Shown one piece after another: positions 6,042-11,927 of a stretch of 11,927 nt of DNA. Source of the stretch: Actinomycetota bacterium (lineage in GTDB: Bacteria; Actinomycetota; Acidimicrobiia; Acidimicrobiales; Ilumatobacteraceae); NCBI GenBank assembly GCA_009703975.1, contig WLFB01000012.1, positions 1 to 11,927 of the forward strand, in the 5' to 3' direction. A model generated the notes under the pieces. The model ran no database searches, had not been told where the DNA came from, and saw only the letters and a list, made by a program, of their open reading frames with translations. The position numbers and the translations under genes are program-made. The stretch's first letter is position 1. The number at the start of each line of letters is the position of its first letter.

Positions 6042-7346
6042 CTAGTTGTTTGTCGCTGTACCGCTTGATTCGAAAGCACCGCGTCGCTTGAGAAACTTTC
6101 GGTGCCAACGCCTTGGTGTGAGCAACGCAGCGCGTGGTTCATCTTCAAACATCCATCGCACAAAATTGCGTCGAGTCCAGTCTGAATAATTGGCAACGCG
6201 CAGCACGCCACGAGTCAAGAACTCATTTTGTAAGACTCGGCCCAGGATCTGCGACATTCGGTGGTCGGCAAAAAACTCGCGACGCATTTTCGTCTCATAT
6301 GAGTTTCTAACAGCCGTCGGGCCGCGGCGGTGGGCCCCGATGATTGCTTCGGCTGCCAATACTCCGGTTAAGAGCGCTTGACCAATACCTTCGCCAGTCA
6401 TCGTGTCGGCGGCACATACAGCGTCGCCAATAAAGATCGCGCGACCACTCGCTAATTTCGCATTCGTAACTCTTGCGGGTATTGGCCAGGCTGTGTGTCG
6501 ACCTTCAAGAGTTGCATCGGGCCCGAGTGCTTCGGCAATGTGCGGGCGTGCGAGAAGTTCTGGCCACAACGATTTCATATCTTGCACCGAATATTTTGAT
6601 CCGCGCAAAATACCAAAGCCGACATTGACTCGACCATTAGGTAATGGAAACGACCATGCGTAACCTGGCAATAAATCTGCGTCAAACCAAACGTAAAGGC
6701 GATCACGTGCGGGCCCAGTGATGTTGCTTAGATATTGACGAAACGCGTGCCACTCGCCGAGATAACCAGGTTGAGATGCGGCGAACGCTTTACGAACTGG
6801 AGACCACATACCGTCAGCGGCGATAACAAATTTTGCAGTTATCTCATGAAACTCATTGGATAAATCTGTTGCGTCTGCTGAAACTGTGCTTACGGTGATG
6901 TCATCAGTCGTTTGGTGCGCGACTGACGCGAACGCACAGCCCTCAATTATTTTGACTCCGAGAGATCGCGCATGTTTGACTAAAGCGTTGTCAAGTTCAA
7001 TTCTTGGTGCGATCGCTGCGAACTGACTAGTTTTATTATTTTTTATGTTCGGCAATTGAAGTTGTATTTCGCGACCAGAAGGCGAGCGTAGCCATACATC
7101 TGAACAGACTTGCCAGTTATCAACTGTTGCTGGGTTAAAACCGAGCATTTCAAGAATTCGAAGTGCGCCAGTTGTTAGCCCGTCACCACAACATTTGTCG
7201 CGTGGAAATAATGCTTTATCAATAACTAAAACATTTTGACCGCTAGCAGTGAGCGTGATCGCTGCGGCGATGCCAGCGGGCCCTGCGCCGACAATTAGCA
7301 CATCACATTGATTTGACGATTTCGGTTCGAAAACAGCATTGGACAC
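6042..7346 (-). CDS. geranylgeranyl reductase-family FAD oxidoreductase
   Basis: A 434-residue flavoprotein of the geranylgeranyl-reductase/menaquinone-reductase (MenJ-like) family, which saturates isoprenoid double bonds; related members are hydroxylases or halogenases. The dinucleotide-binding motif GAGPAG is at 20-25, the family motif PRDKCCGDGL at 48-57, AADGMWSPVRK at 176-186, and the FAD-ribityl motif GDAVCAADTMTGEGIGQA at 307-324. The start is taken as GTG 7344-7346, eleven residues before the first core beta strand (DVLIVGAG). No ATG lies nearby, and further upstream the frame runs into the divergent SDR gene. This start places the gene about 5 bases behind a possible transcription start from the shared TAGAGTA element. 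It is followed after 11 bases by the FMN protein gene. Menaquinone or another prenyl lipid is a plausible substrate but is not shown by the sequence. Confidence 0.88.
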   Translation of the reverse strand: MSNAVFEPKSSNQCDVLIVGAGPAGIAAAITLTASGQNVLVIDKALFPRDKCCGDGLTTGALRILEMLGFNPATVDNWQVCSDVWLRSPSGREIQLQLPNIKNNKTSQFAAIAPRIELDNALVKHARSLGVKIIEGCAFASVAHQTTDDITVSTVSADATDLSNEFHEITAKFVIAADGMWSPVRKAFAASQPGYLGEWHAFRQYLSNITGPARDRLYVWFDADLLPGYAWSFPLPNGRVNVGFGILRGSKYSVQDMKSLWPELLARPHIAEALGPDATLEGRHTAWPIPARVTNAKLASGRAIFIGDAVCAADTMTGEGIGQALLTGVLAAEAIIGAHRRGPTAVRNSYETKMRREFFADHRMSQILGRVLQNEFLTRGVLRVANYSDWTRRNFVRWMFEDEPRAALLTPRRWHRKFLKRRGAFESSGTATNN

Positions 7347-7357
7347 GACGCTCAGGC

Positions 7358-7364
7358 TAGAGTA
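7358..7364. promoter_or_regulatory. symmetric -10 element shared by divergent genes
   Basis: TAGAGTA reads as TAGAGT on the plus strand (7358-7363) and TACTCT on the minus strand (7364-7359), so both strands carry TANNNT. The plus -10 ends eight bases before the SDR ATG at 7372. The minus -10 ends twelve bases before the GTG at 7346. Predicted starts about 7-8 bases from each -10 would lie roughly 20 bp apart, giving a leaderless or near-leaderless transcript each way. No good -35 was found on either side. Confidence 0.5.
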
Positions 7365-7371
7365 CTTCGCT

Positions 7372-8295
7372 ATGAGTCGCTTATGTGAAGGTCGAGTAGT
7401 TGTTGTCACTGGTTCAGGTCGAGGCATCGGGCGTGAACATGCTCTGAGCCTTGCAAAGCATGGGGCGTTCGTCGTAGTCAACGACTTGGGTGCTGGTGTT
7501 GATGGCAAGGGTGGCGACACTTCGCCTGCTCAGCAAGTAGTAAACGAGATTGAAGCAATGGGCGGCAAAGCAATCGCCAACGGTGATGATATTTCGTCAT
7601 GGGCAGGTGCTGAGCGATTGATTCAAACAGCAGTTGAAACTTTCGGTGATTTGCATGCTGTTGTTAACAACGCGGGAATCTTGCGCGACCGCATGCTCGC
7701 CAACATGAGCGAAGAAGAATGGGATGCCGTTATTAAAGTTCACCTTAAGGGAACTTTTGCGCCGTCGCGTTTTGCTGCGGCTTACTGGCGCGATCAAAAT
7801 AAAGCCGGTAAACCAGTGGACGGAAGAATTATTAATACTTCGTCTGTTTCAGGAATCTATGGCAACGTTGGGCAGACAAATTACGGCGCGGCGAAAGCCG
7901 GCATTGCTGCGTTCACGACAATTGCATCACTTGAACTTGGACGTTATGGAGTAACAGTAAATGCTGTTGCACCAGTTGCGCTAACTCGAATGACAGAGAA
8001 TCTTGGACCAGCCCCAGAGACTGAGGCAGAGCGTGAACGCCGTTCACCAAAGTGGATCGCACCGATTGTTACATGGCTCGCCTCGGCAGAGTCAGCAGGC
8101 ATAACTGGTCGAGTGTTCGAAGCCAGTGGAGATGTCTTGGCGATTGCCGAAGGTTGGCATCGTGGCCCGACAAGTAAGCCTGTTGAAGACCCAACAAAAC
8201 TTGGGCCAATTGTTGAAGAGATGATGGCAAAGGCTCGGCTCAACGCAGGCATGGACGGCCGCGACGGTACTTGGCCACAGCCACAAAAAAAATAA
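7372..8295 (+). CDS. SDR-family dehydrogenase, 3-hydroxyacyl-CoA/17beta-HSD4-like
   Basis: A 307-residue NAD(P)-dependent short-chain dehydrogenase. The Rossmann motif TGSGRGIG is at 13-20, VVVNDLGAGVDGKG (34-47) follows beta2, NNAG is at 99-102, and the catalytic set is Ser158, Tyr171 and Lys175 (YGAAK). The NDLG acidic turn with a long polar insert resembles the dehydrogenase domain of peroxisomal multifunctional enzyme 2 and mycobacterial Hsd4A-type proteins, which oxidise 3-hydroxyacyl-CoA or steroid alcohols. It is somewhat longer than a 250-residue FabG because of a C-terminal extension (about 265-307). ATG 7372 was chosen over the in-frame TTG 7339 because SDRs begin about a dozen residues before the glycine motif and a -10 precedes it. 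It stands alone between a divergent and a convergent neighbour. Exact substrate unknown. Confidence 0.9.
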   Translation: MSRLCEGRVVVVTGSGRGIGREHALSLAKHGAFVVVNDLGAGVDGKGGDTSPAQQVVNEIEAMGGKAIANGDDISSWAGAERLIQTAVETFGDLHAVVNNAGILRDRMLANMSEEEWDAVIKVHLKGTFAPSRFAAAYWRDQNKAGKPVDGRIINTSSVSGIYGNVGQTNYGAAKAGIAAFTTIASLELGRYGVTVNAVAPVALTRMTENLGPAPETEAERERRSPKWIAPIVTWLASAESAGITGRVFEASGDVLAIAEGWHRGPTSKPVEDPTKLGPIVEEMMAKARLNAGMDGRDGTWPQPQKK

Positions 8296-8302
8296 TTCGT
8301 AC

Positions 8303-8337
8303 ACGCGAGCATTCACTCGCGTCAACTTGAAAGTTTT
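8303..8337. terminator. hairpin between convergent SDR and nucS genes
   Basis: ACGCGAG (8303-8309) and CTCGCGT (8316-8322) form a perfect 7-bp stem with a six-base loop. On the minus strand the stem is followed, after ten mixed bases, by a run of eight T (complement of 8285-8292, over the SDR 3' end). On the plus strand a small AACTT/AAGTT dyad and four T follow. Placement between two convergent stops supports a bidirectional terminator, although the T tracts are not adjacent to the stem. Confidence 0.5.
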
Positions 8338-8345
8338 ATACCGAG

Positions 8346-9005
8346 TTAAAAGAGTTTCAGCTCATCTGTTTTTTTGCCACGAAGTTCGTCGTAATCAACT
8401 TCGCACCAACCAATATTGCGACTCTCGGCTAGAACTCGCGCTTGTGGCTTGATTGATTGGGCGACAAAGATTCCACGAATTTTGCCGAGCGAAGTATCTG
8501 CGTGCAGACACTCTAAGTACCGCGTGAGTTGTTCAACACCGTCTATTTCGCCGCGACGTTTAATCTCAATAGCAACCGTTTGACCTGAAGCATCGCGACA
8601 TAACAAATCAACTGGGCCAACCGCAGTTGGATATTCGCGACGGATCAAAGTTAAACCAATTTCGATTGCTTCGGGTGTTGCAGCCAGTAGAACTTGAAGG
8701 TCAGCCTCAACTCCGTCTTTCGATAAACCTGGGTCTTCGCCTAGTTCATGCGCGAAGTCAGCGTGAATTTCGACCAGATGAATCGTCAGTGTTTCGCCTT
8801 TCGGATTGCGAACAATTAACCGATCTGCAAGTTCTTCAAATGTGTTTGGTGCATTCATCCAATTAAGCGGCTTGTAGGCGCCACCATCGGAGTGAATCGC
8901 AACGCAACCATCGGATTTAACCATTATCAGTCGCTTTGCAACGGGTAGCGAAGCATTTAGCCGACCTTCATAGCCAACACTGCAAGTCGCGATTATCACT
9001 CGCAT
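8346..9005 (-). CDS. nucS: NucS/EndoMS mismatch-specific endonuclease
   Basis: A 219-residue endonuclease that cuts both strands at mismatches in the MutS/MutL-independent repair pathway of actinobacteria and archaea. The N-terminal DNA-binding domain contains [13 protein letters not shown] (14-26) and AYKPLNWM (43-50). The linker has [19 protein letters not shown] (86-104). The RecB-like nuclease domain has GPVDLLCRD (130-138, Asp133) and [20 protein letters not shown] (145-164, Glu147 and Lys149), which together match the D-E-K metal-binding catalytic set. The C-terminus ends in the hydrophobic KLF; in characterised actinobacterial NucS the terminal peptide contacts the DNA polymerase beta clamp. 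Length and motifs match mycobacterial NucS closely. It is the last gene of the leftward run, starting 5 bases after the ubiB-like stop, so it probably depends on the upstream promoter. Confidence 0.97.
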   Translation of the reverse strand: MRVIIATCSVGYEGRLNASLPVAKRLIMVKSDGCVAIHSDGGAYKPLNWMNAPNTFEELADRLIVRNPKGETLTIHLVEIHADFAHELGEDPGLSKDGVEADLQVLLAATPEAIEIGLTLIRREYPTAVGPVDLLCRDASGQTVAIEIKRRGEIDGVEQLTRYLECLHADTSLGKIRGIFVAQSIKPQARVLAESRNIGWCEVDYDELRGKKTDELKLF

Positions 9006-9010
9006 ATCTC

Positions 9011-10594
9011 TTAACGCTTGACGCGTTCTCGCATTCGTTTTTGGATTAACTCACGGCGTTGTTGAAGCTCGCGATAAGTCAAACTATTTGTTTCAAGTTC
9101 AACACCGAGCCCGGCTTTGACACTGTCAAGATTTATCTCAATTGAGTTGTGGTCAATACCTAATTCGCGACCAAGTTGCTCTCCGTGTCGCTGGGCGAAC
9201 AACATTGAGATCGCCGCTATTTCTCCGAGCAGGTCAAGATCTGGAGCGAGGCGAGCAATTGCGCCATCAAGAAAAACCATGTTTTTTACATAGAGCATTA
9301 ATTCTTTAGGCATTCGTGCACCGTATCCAAGAAGTGCTTTCATGATTCGTTGAACTTCTTTTACGAGTTCATCAGCAGAGAGTTTCGTCGGATCAATTGG
9401 CGGGCGATCGAGTCCAAGATCAACAATCACGGCATCCAAGTCAGTATCCATTGGTAGAGCACCGAGATCTCGAAGTGCAGTTACCTGACCTTTGACATCA
9501 TTTGTTGTTGCACCAAGCATCAGTCTGAGAAATGCAAGTCGTCGCGGGCCGCTTAAGCGACCGACGATTCCGAAATCTAATAACGCGGTTCGACCATCTT
9601 TCATTACGAAAAGGTTTCCACCATGTAGGTCACCATGAAAAGCGCCATGAACCATTGCGCCTTCCATGAATGCAATCATTCCTGTGCGAATTACTGCTTC
9701 TGTATCAATGCCAGCGTTTTTCATGCCAACGACATCATCAAATTTGAAACCTTCTAGACGCTCCATGACCAAAACACGCTGAGTAACTAATTTCGGATGC
9801 GGACGCGGAACGATGTAGCCGGTTTGATTTAAATCTCGCAGTATGCGAGAGATATCGATCATGTTGTCGGCTTCCATTCTGAAATCAAGTTCTTCGACAA
9901 TTGTTTCAGCGAATAACTCAACTAGCGCGGGAGGGTTAGCTAGTGCCGCGATTTTTAATCTGCCCACAAGGTGTGGTGCCAGCCATGACATAACTTTCAA
10001 ATCTTTTCGTACAAGATCGATCACTCTTGGTCGTTGAACTTTTACTACAACGGTTTCACCGGTACGCAGGCGAGCCAGATGCACTTGCGCAATTGACGCA
10101 GCCGCTAGTGGTGTCTTGTCAAAAAATTCAAAGACATTTTCAATCGGTGCGCCAAGATCGTGCTCAACAACTTTGCGCACATCTGCAAATGACTCTGCTG
10201 GCACTTGATCGCGACAAAGTTTAAATTCATCGACAAGTTCGGTTGGAAACAGACCTTCTCCACTTGAAATTATTTGACCGAGTTTTATGTACGTTGATCC
10301 AAGTTTTTCTACAGCCTTGCGCATTCGTTTTGAAATATCGCTACGCGAATCTTTATCAGAGTTGTAATGGTTTAATTTCTTGTGCCAAAGCCACGGTAGT
10401 AAAGCAGCAAGAAGTACGCGCGTCACAACTAACAGACGAAACACAGGTGGAATTCGCGAAGGCTTCGTAAGTATTGGCACTTCTTTGCGTGCGGCTTGAC
10501 GCAAAACAGGTGCAATAGTTAGCCAGGTAATTTCATCGCGGTTTAAAACCCATGGTGGGGTATCGCTGAATGCGCCCCATTCAAGATCAGTCAT
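9011..10594 (-). CDS. UbiB/ABC1/AarF-family atypical kinase-like protein
   Basis: A 527-residue protein-kinase-like ATPase of the UbiB/ADCK family, members of which support quinone and isoprenoid-lipid metabolism at membranes. One hydrophobic segment lies at about 50-70. The family's inhibitory KxGQ motif is present as YIKLGQ (102-107), the Ala-rich loop as AAASIAQVH (164-172), the ATP-binding lysine as VVVKVQRP (Lys185), HGDLHGGN at 320-327, and DFG at 340-342. All expected catalytic residues are present, so the protein looks intact. It starts 16 bases after the cysQ-like stop and ends 5 bases before nucS. I see no pair of C-terminal transmembrane helices as in E. coli UbiB; only the N-terminal hydrophobic segment is evident. 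Actinobacteria generally make menaquinone, so the direct substrate or partner is not known. Confidence 0.92.
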   Translation of the reverse strand: MTDLEWGAFSDTPPWVLNRDEITWLTIAPVLRQAARKEVPILTKPSRIPPVFRLLVVTRVLLAALLPWLWHKKLNHYNSDKDSRSDISKRMRKAVEKLGSTYIKLGQIISSGEGLFPTELVDEFKLCRDQVPAESFADVRKVVEHDLGAPIENVFEFFDKTPLAAASIAQVHLARLRTGETVVVKVQRPRVIDLVRKDLKVMSWLAPHLVGRLKIAALANPPALVELFAETIVEELDFRMEADNMIDISRILRDLNQTGYIVPRPHPKLVTQRVLVMERLEGFKFDDVVGMKNAGIDTEAVIRTGMIAFMEGAMVHGAFHGDLHGGNLFVMKDGRTALLDFGIVGRLSGPRRLAFLRLMLGATTNDVKGQVTALRDLGALPMDTDLDAVIVDLGLDRPPIDPTKLSADELVKEVQRIMKALLGYGARMPKELMLYVKNMVFLDGAIARLAPDLDLLGEIAAISMLFAQRHGEQLGRELGIDHNSIEINLDSVKAGLGVELETNSLTYRELQQRRELIQKRMRERVKR

Positions 10595-10602
10595 CGGATT
10601 AG

Positions 10603-10622
10603 TCTGCCGTTTATCGGGCAGA
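10603..10622. other. hairpin at the cysQ-ubiB junction
   Basis: TCTGCC (10603-10608) and GGCAGA (10617-10622) form a perfect 6-bp stem with an eight-base loop that contains the cysQ-like TAA stop (10611-10613). The stem ends eight bases before the ubiB-like ATG, and no T run follows. It could modulate re-initiation or mRNA processing between the two cistrons, or be chance. Confidence 0.3.
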
Positions 10623-11402
10623 TTTATGCAACGCTGCGAGAACTGACTCAGCCAGATCTGCGCGACAGATAATTAAATCTGGCAGCCAAGTATCTGAATC
10701 GTTATAAATTAGCGGCGAGCCATCAATTCGACTTGTAAAAAAGCCTGCGGCGCGCGCGACTGCAACCGGCGCAGCAGAATCCCATTGATGTTGACCACCC
10801 GAATGTAGATAAATGTCACACTCACCGAGCACGACAGACATCGCTTTTGCGCCGGCTGACCCGAGTCGCATTGCATCGCAGCCCAGCGCATTTGCAACAA
10901 TCACAGCTTCACGCGGAGTGCGGGTGCGAGAGGTGACAAGTCGTGGCGGTCGGTCTAGTTTTTCGGGTGGCACATGCGGTGGGTTGGTACTGAGTGTCAA
11001 CTCGATTGCGGGCAAACTCACCGCACCTGCAATGAGGTCGCCGTTGTTTGTTTCATCGCGTTGCCACAGTGCGACATGTACTGCCCAATCTTGTCGCTCT
11101 GGTTCGCTGAACTCTTGTGTTCCATCAAGTGGATCAATTATCCAAACGCGGTCGGCAGAAAGTCGCGCAGCGCTGTCGGTCGCTTCTTCACTTAGTACAG
11201 CATCGTTTGGTCGGTGCTCGCGTAGTTGGGACATTAAAAACTCTTGCGCCATTGCGTCACCGGCGTCTTTTAAATCCCAGCCGTAGAAACCTCTACTTAC
11301 GAGTTCTTTTCGTAATTCGACGAGACGCTTGCCAGTTTCGGTAGCTAAGTATGAGGCGAATTGCGCATCGTCTAGGTGCTTCAAATTTTCAGTATTAGTC
11401 AA
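10611..11402 (-). CDS. cysQ: CysQ-like 3'(2'),5'-bisphosphate nucleotidase / inositol monophosphatase family
   Basis: A 263-residue Mg-dependent, Li-sensitive-type phosphatase. The metal-binding motifs are SEEATD (90-95 region), WIIDPLDGTQEF (near residues 107-118) and WDSAAPVAVARAAG near residue 207. This is the inositol monophosphatase superfamily layout, and the short N-terminus with DPLDGT-(Q/R)-E resembles actinobacterial CysQ, which dephosphorylates 3'-phosphoadenosine 5'-phosphate and can also act on inositol phosphates. The start is TTG 11400-11402, overlapping the TGA stop of the upstream membrane protein as TTGA; no earlier or nearby ATG exists. The overlap implies translational coupling. 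It lies 16 bases before the UbiB-like gene. The phosphatase family is secure; the choice of substrate is moderate. Confidence 0.87.
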   Translation of the reverse strand: MTNTENLKHLDDAQFASYLATETGKRLVELRKELVSRGFYGWDLKDAGDAMAQEFLMSQLREHRPNDAVLSEEATDSAARLSADRVWIIDPLDGTQEFSEPERQDWAVHVALWQRDETNNGDLIAGAVSLPAIELTLSTNPPHVPPEKLDRPPRLVTSRTRTPREAVIVANALGCDAMRLGSAGAKAMSVVLGECDIYLHSGGQHQWDSAAPVAVARAAGFFTSRIDGSPLIYNDSDTWLPDLIICRADLAESVLAALHKSAR

Positions 11403-11716
11403 GGATGACGACCAAGTTTTGTCGCGTCTCGAACAATTGAACGAAGTGCAGTTTCGTTGGTACCTGACTTAACAAGTTCAACAATTTGTCGTTCAAGAAT
11501 TTGTGCATCGGCCTCGTCAAATGCATCGAGTCGAACTGGGCTAGATGAGACACTGGCGATCAATAAGGCAAGTGCTGCAATTGCAGTCGTAACCCCGATT
11601 GTTGTGACCACACCGACGTTGTTGCCGGCTATTGACGAAATGATCATTCCGGCGATGCCTAATACGAAAATCACGGCGCATGAAATACGAATTGTGCGAA
11701 CGGCTGGTGAAGTCAT
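11399..11716 (-). CDS. small two-helix membrane protein, function unknown
   Basis: A 105-residue protein with two hydrophobic segments at about residues 9-29 and 34-57 joined by a very short turn (AGNN), followed by a soluble, acidic-then-mixed C-terminal half (residues 58-105). The hairpin topology with a cytoplasmic tail is predicted only from hydropathy. No enzyme motif is visible and I do not recognise the family. It starts 15 bases after the ettA stop with no good Shine-Dalgarno, and its TGA overlaps the TTG of the cysQ-like gene, so it is almost certainly co-expressed with both. The tight packing argues that this is a real gene. Confidence 0.75.
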   Translation of the reverse strand: MTSPAVRTIRISCAVIFVLGIAGMIISSIAGNNVGVVTTIGVTTAIAALALLIASVSSSPVRLDAFDEADAQILERQIVELVKSGTNETALRSIVRDATKLGRHP

Positions 11717-11731
11717 TAGTTTTCGCGCAAG

Positions 11732-11927
11732 TTATTTTCTCGAGAGAGGTTTATATTTAATTCTCTTCGGCTGGTCAGCAGAGATACCGAGTTCTTTTTT
11801 ACGCCATACTTCGTAATCAGAGAAGTTTCCTTCGAACCAGCGAACTTGGCTGTCTCCTTCGAAAGCTAAAACATGTGTTGCAATGCGATCTAAGAACCAA
11901 CGATCGTGACTGATCACGACGACACAA
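11732..11927 (-). CDS. ettA: EttA energy-dependent translational throttle, C-terminal fragment (5' part off the window)
   Basis: The frame is open through the right edge, leaving 64 C-terminal residues plus the stop. It begins within the second ATP-binding domain at the H-switch, VVVISHDRWFLDRIATHV, and continues with WFEGNFSDYEVWRKKELG and the ending QPKRIKYKPLSRK. These features are characteristic of ABC-F protein EttA, which binds the ribosomal E site and gates the first elongation cycles according to the ATP/ADP ratio. An internal GTG at 11915-11917 lies in this frame but is a Val codon of the conserved strand, not the start. It is the first gene visible in the leftward five-gene run; its promoter lies outside the window. 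Confidence 0.93.
   Translation of the reverse strand, partial: CVVVISHDRWFLDRIATHVLAFEGDSQVRWFEGNFSDYEVWRKKELGISADQPKRIKYKPLSRK

Noticed and set aside
6031..6108. Upstream extension of the nitronate monooxygenase-family gene (26 residues)
   Set aside because: It would overlap the end of the FAD gene by 67 bases, while ATG 6030 gives the standard N-terminus 11 bases after that gene's stop.
7120..7135. DnaA-box-like TTATCAAC
   Set aside because: A single imperfect copy inside a coding region with no cluster or A+T-rich unwinding element nearby.
7347..7520. Upstream extension of the FAD enzyme to an ATG at 7520 (58 extra residues)
   Set aside because: The extension is Pro/Thr-rich, lies wholly across the 5' part of the SDR gene, and precedes a normal family N-terminus that starts at GTG 7346.
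10813..11286. 157-codon plus-strand frame opposite the CysQ-like gene
   Set aside because: Low-complexity Ser/Ala composition, and the minus strand holds all the phosphatase motifs.

Overview
The window reads as chromosomal DNA from an actinobacterium of moderate G+C (judged by eye, not counted). The evidence is a clear NucS/EndoMS mismatch endonuclease, an F420-type luciferase-like oxidoreductase of the mycobacterial Rv3520c kind, a geranylgeranyl-reductase-type flavoprotein, and several genes that appear to start leaderless, directly behind a -10 element. Acidimicrobiia-like freshwater or marine lineages would fit, but that placement is inference. I saw no rRNA, tRNA, CRISPR array, insertion sequence or phage gene. 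The window is almost fully coding, and no gene-free stretch exceeds about 50 bases.

Left part (1-5046). An alpha/beta hydrolase runs leftward off the window edge (1-495). Divergent to it is a small lysine/alanine-rich histone-H1-like protein (536-895). Next comes an AMP-forming acyl-CoA synthetase (946-2736) whose normal enzyme domain is preceded by about 72 residues that are half Lys/Arg and contain no acidic residue. An Rv3520c-family oxidoreductase follows (2772-3827). A leftward MFS exporter (3811-5046) overlaps its 3' end by 17 bases.

Middle (5068-8295). A leftward cluster holds a geranylgeranyl-reductase-family FAD enzyme, a nitronate monooxygenase-family FMN protein, and probably the MFS gene, with gaps of 11 and 21 bases. 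The FAD gene diverges from a rightward SDR dehydrogenase across only 25 bases, and one symmetric TAGAGTA element can serve as the -10 for both.

Right part (8346-11927). A tight leftward five-gene run reads ettA (C-terminus only), a small two-helix membrane protein, a cysQ-like phosphatase, a UbiB/ABC1-family kinase-like protein, and nucS. Junctions are 15, -4, 16 and 5 bases. A hairpin separates nucS from the convergent SDR gene.

Functionally, the left two thirds lean towards acyl-CoA, lipid and flavin/F420 chemistry, while the right third is housekeeping: translation factor, nucleotide or inositol phosphate turnover, a quinone/lipid-associated kinase-like protein, and mismatch repair. The strongest candidate for something undescribed is the pair of neighbouring polybasic genes at 536-2736. 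One is a free H1-like protein and the other fuses a polybasic tail to a fatty-acid-activating enzyme, and both sit behind near-identical leaderless promoter layouts.
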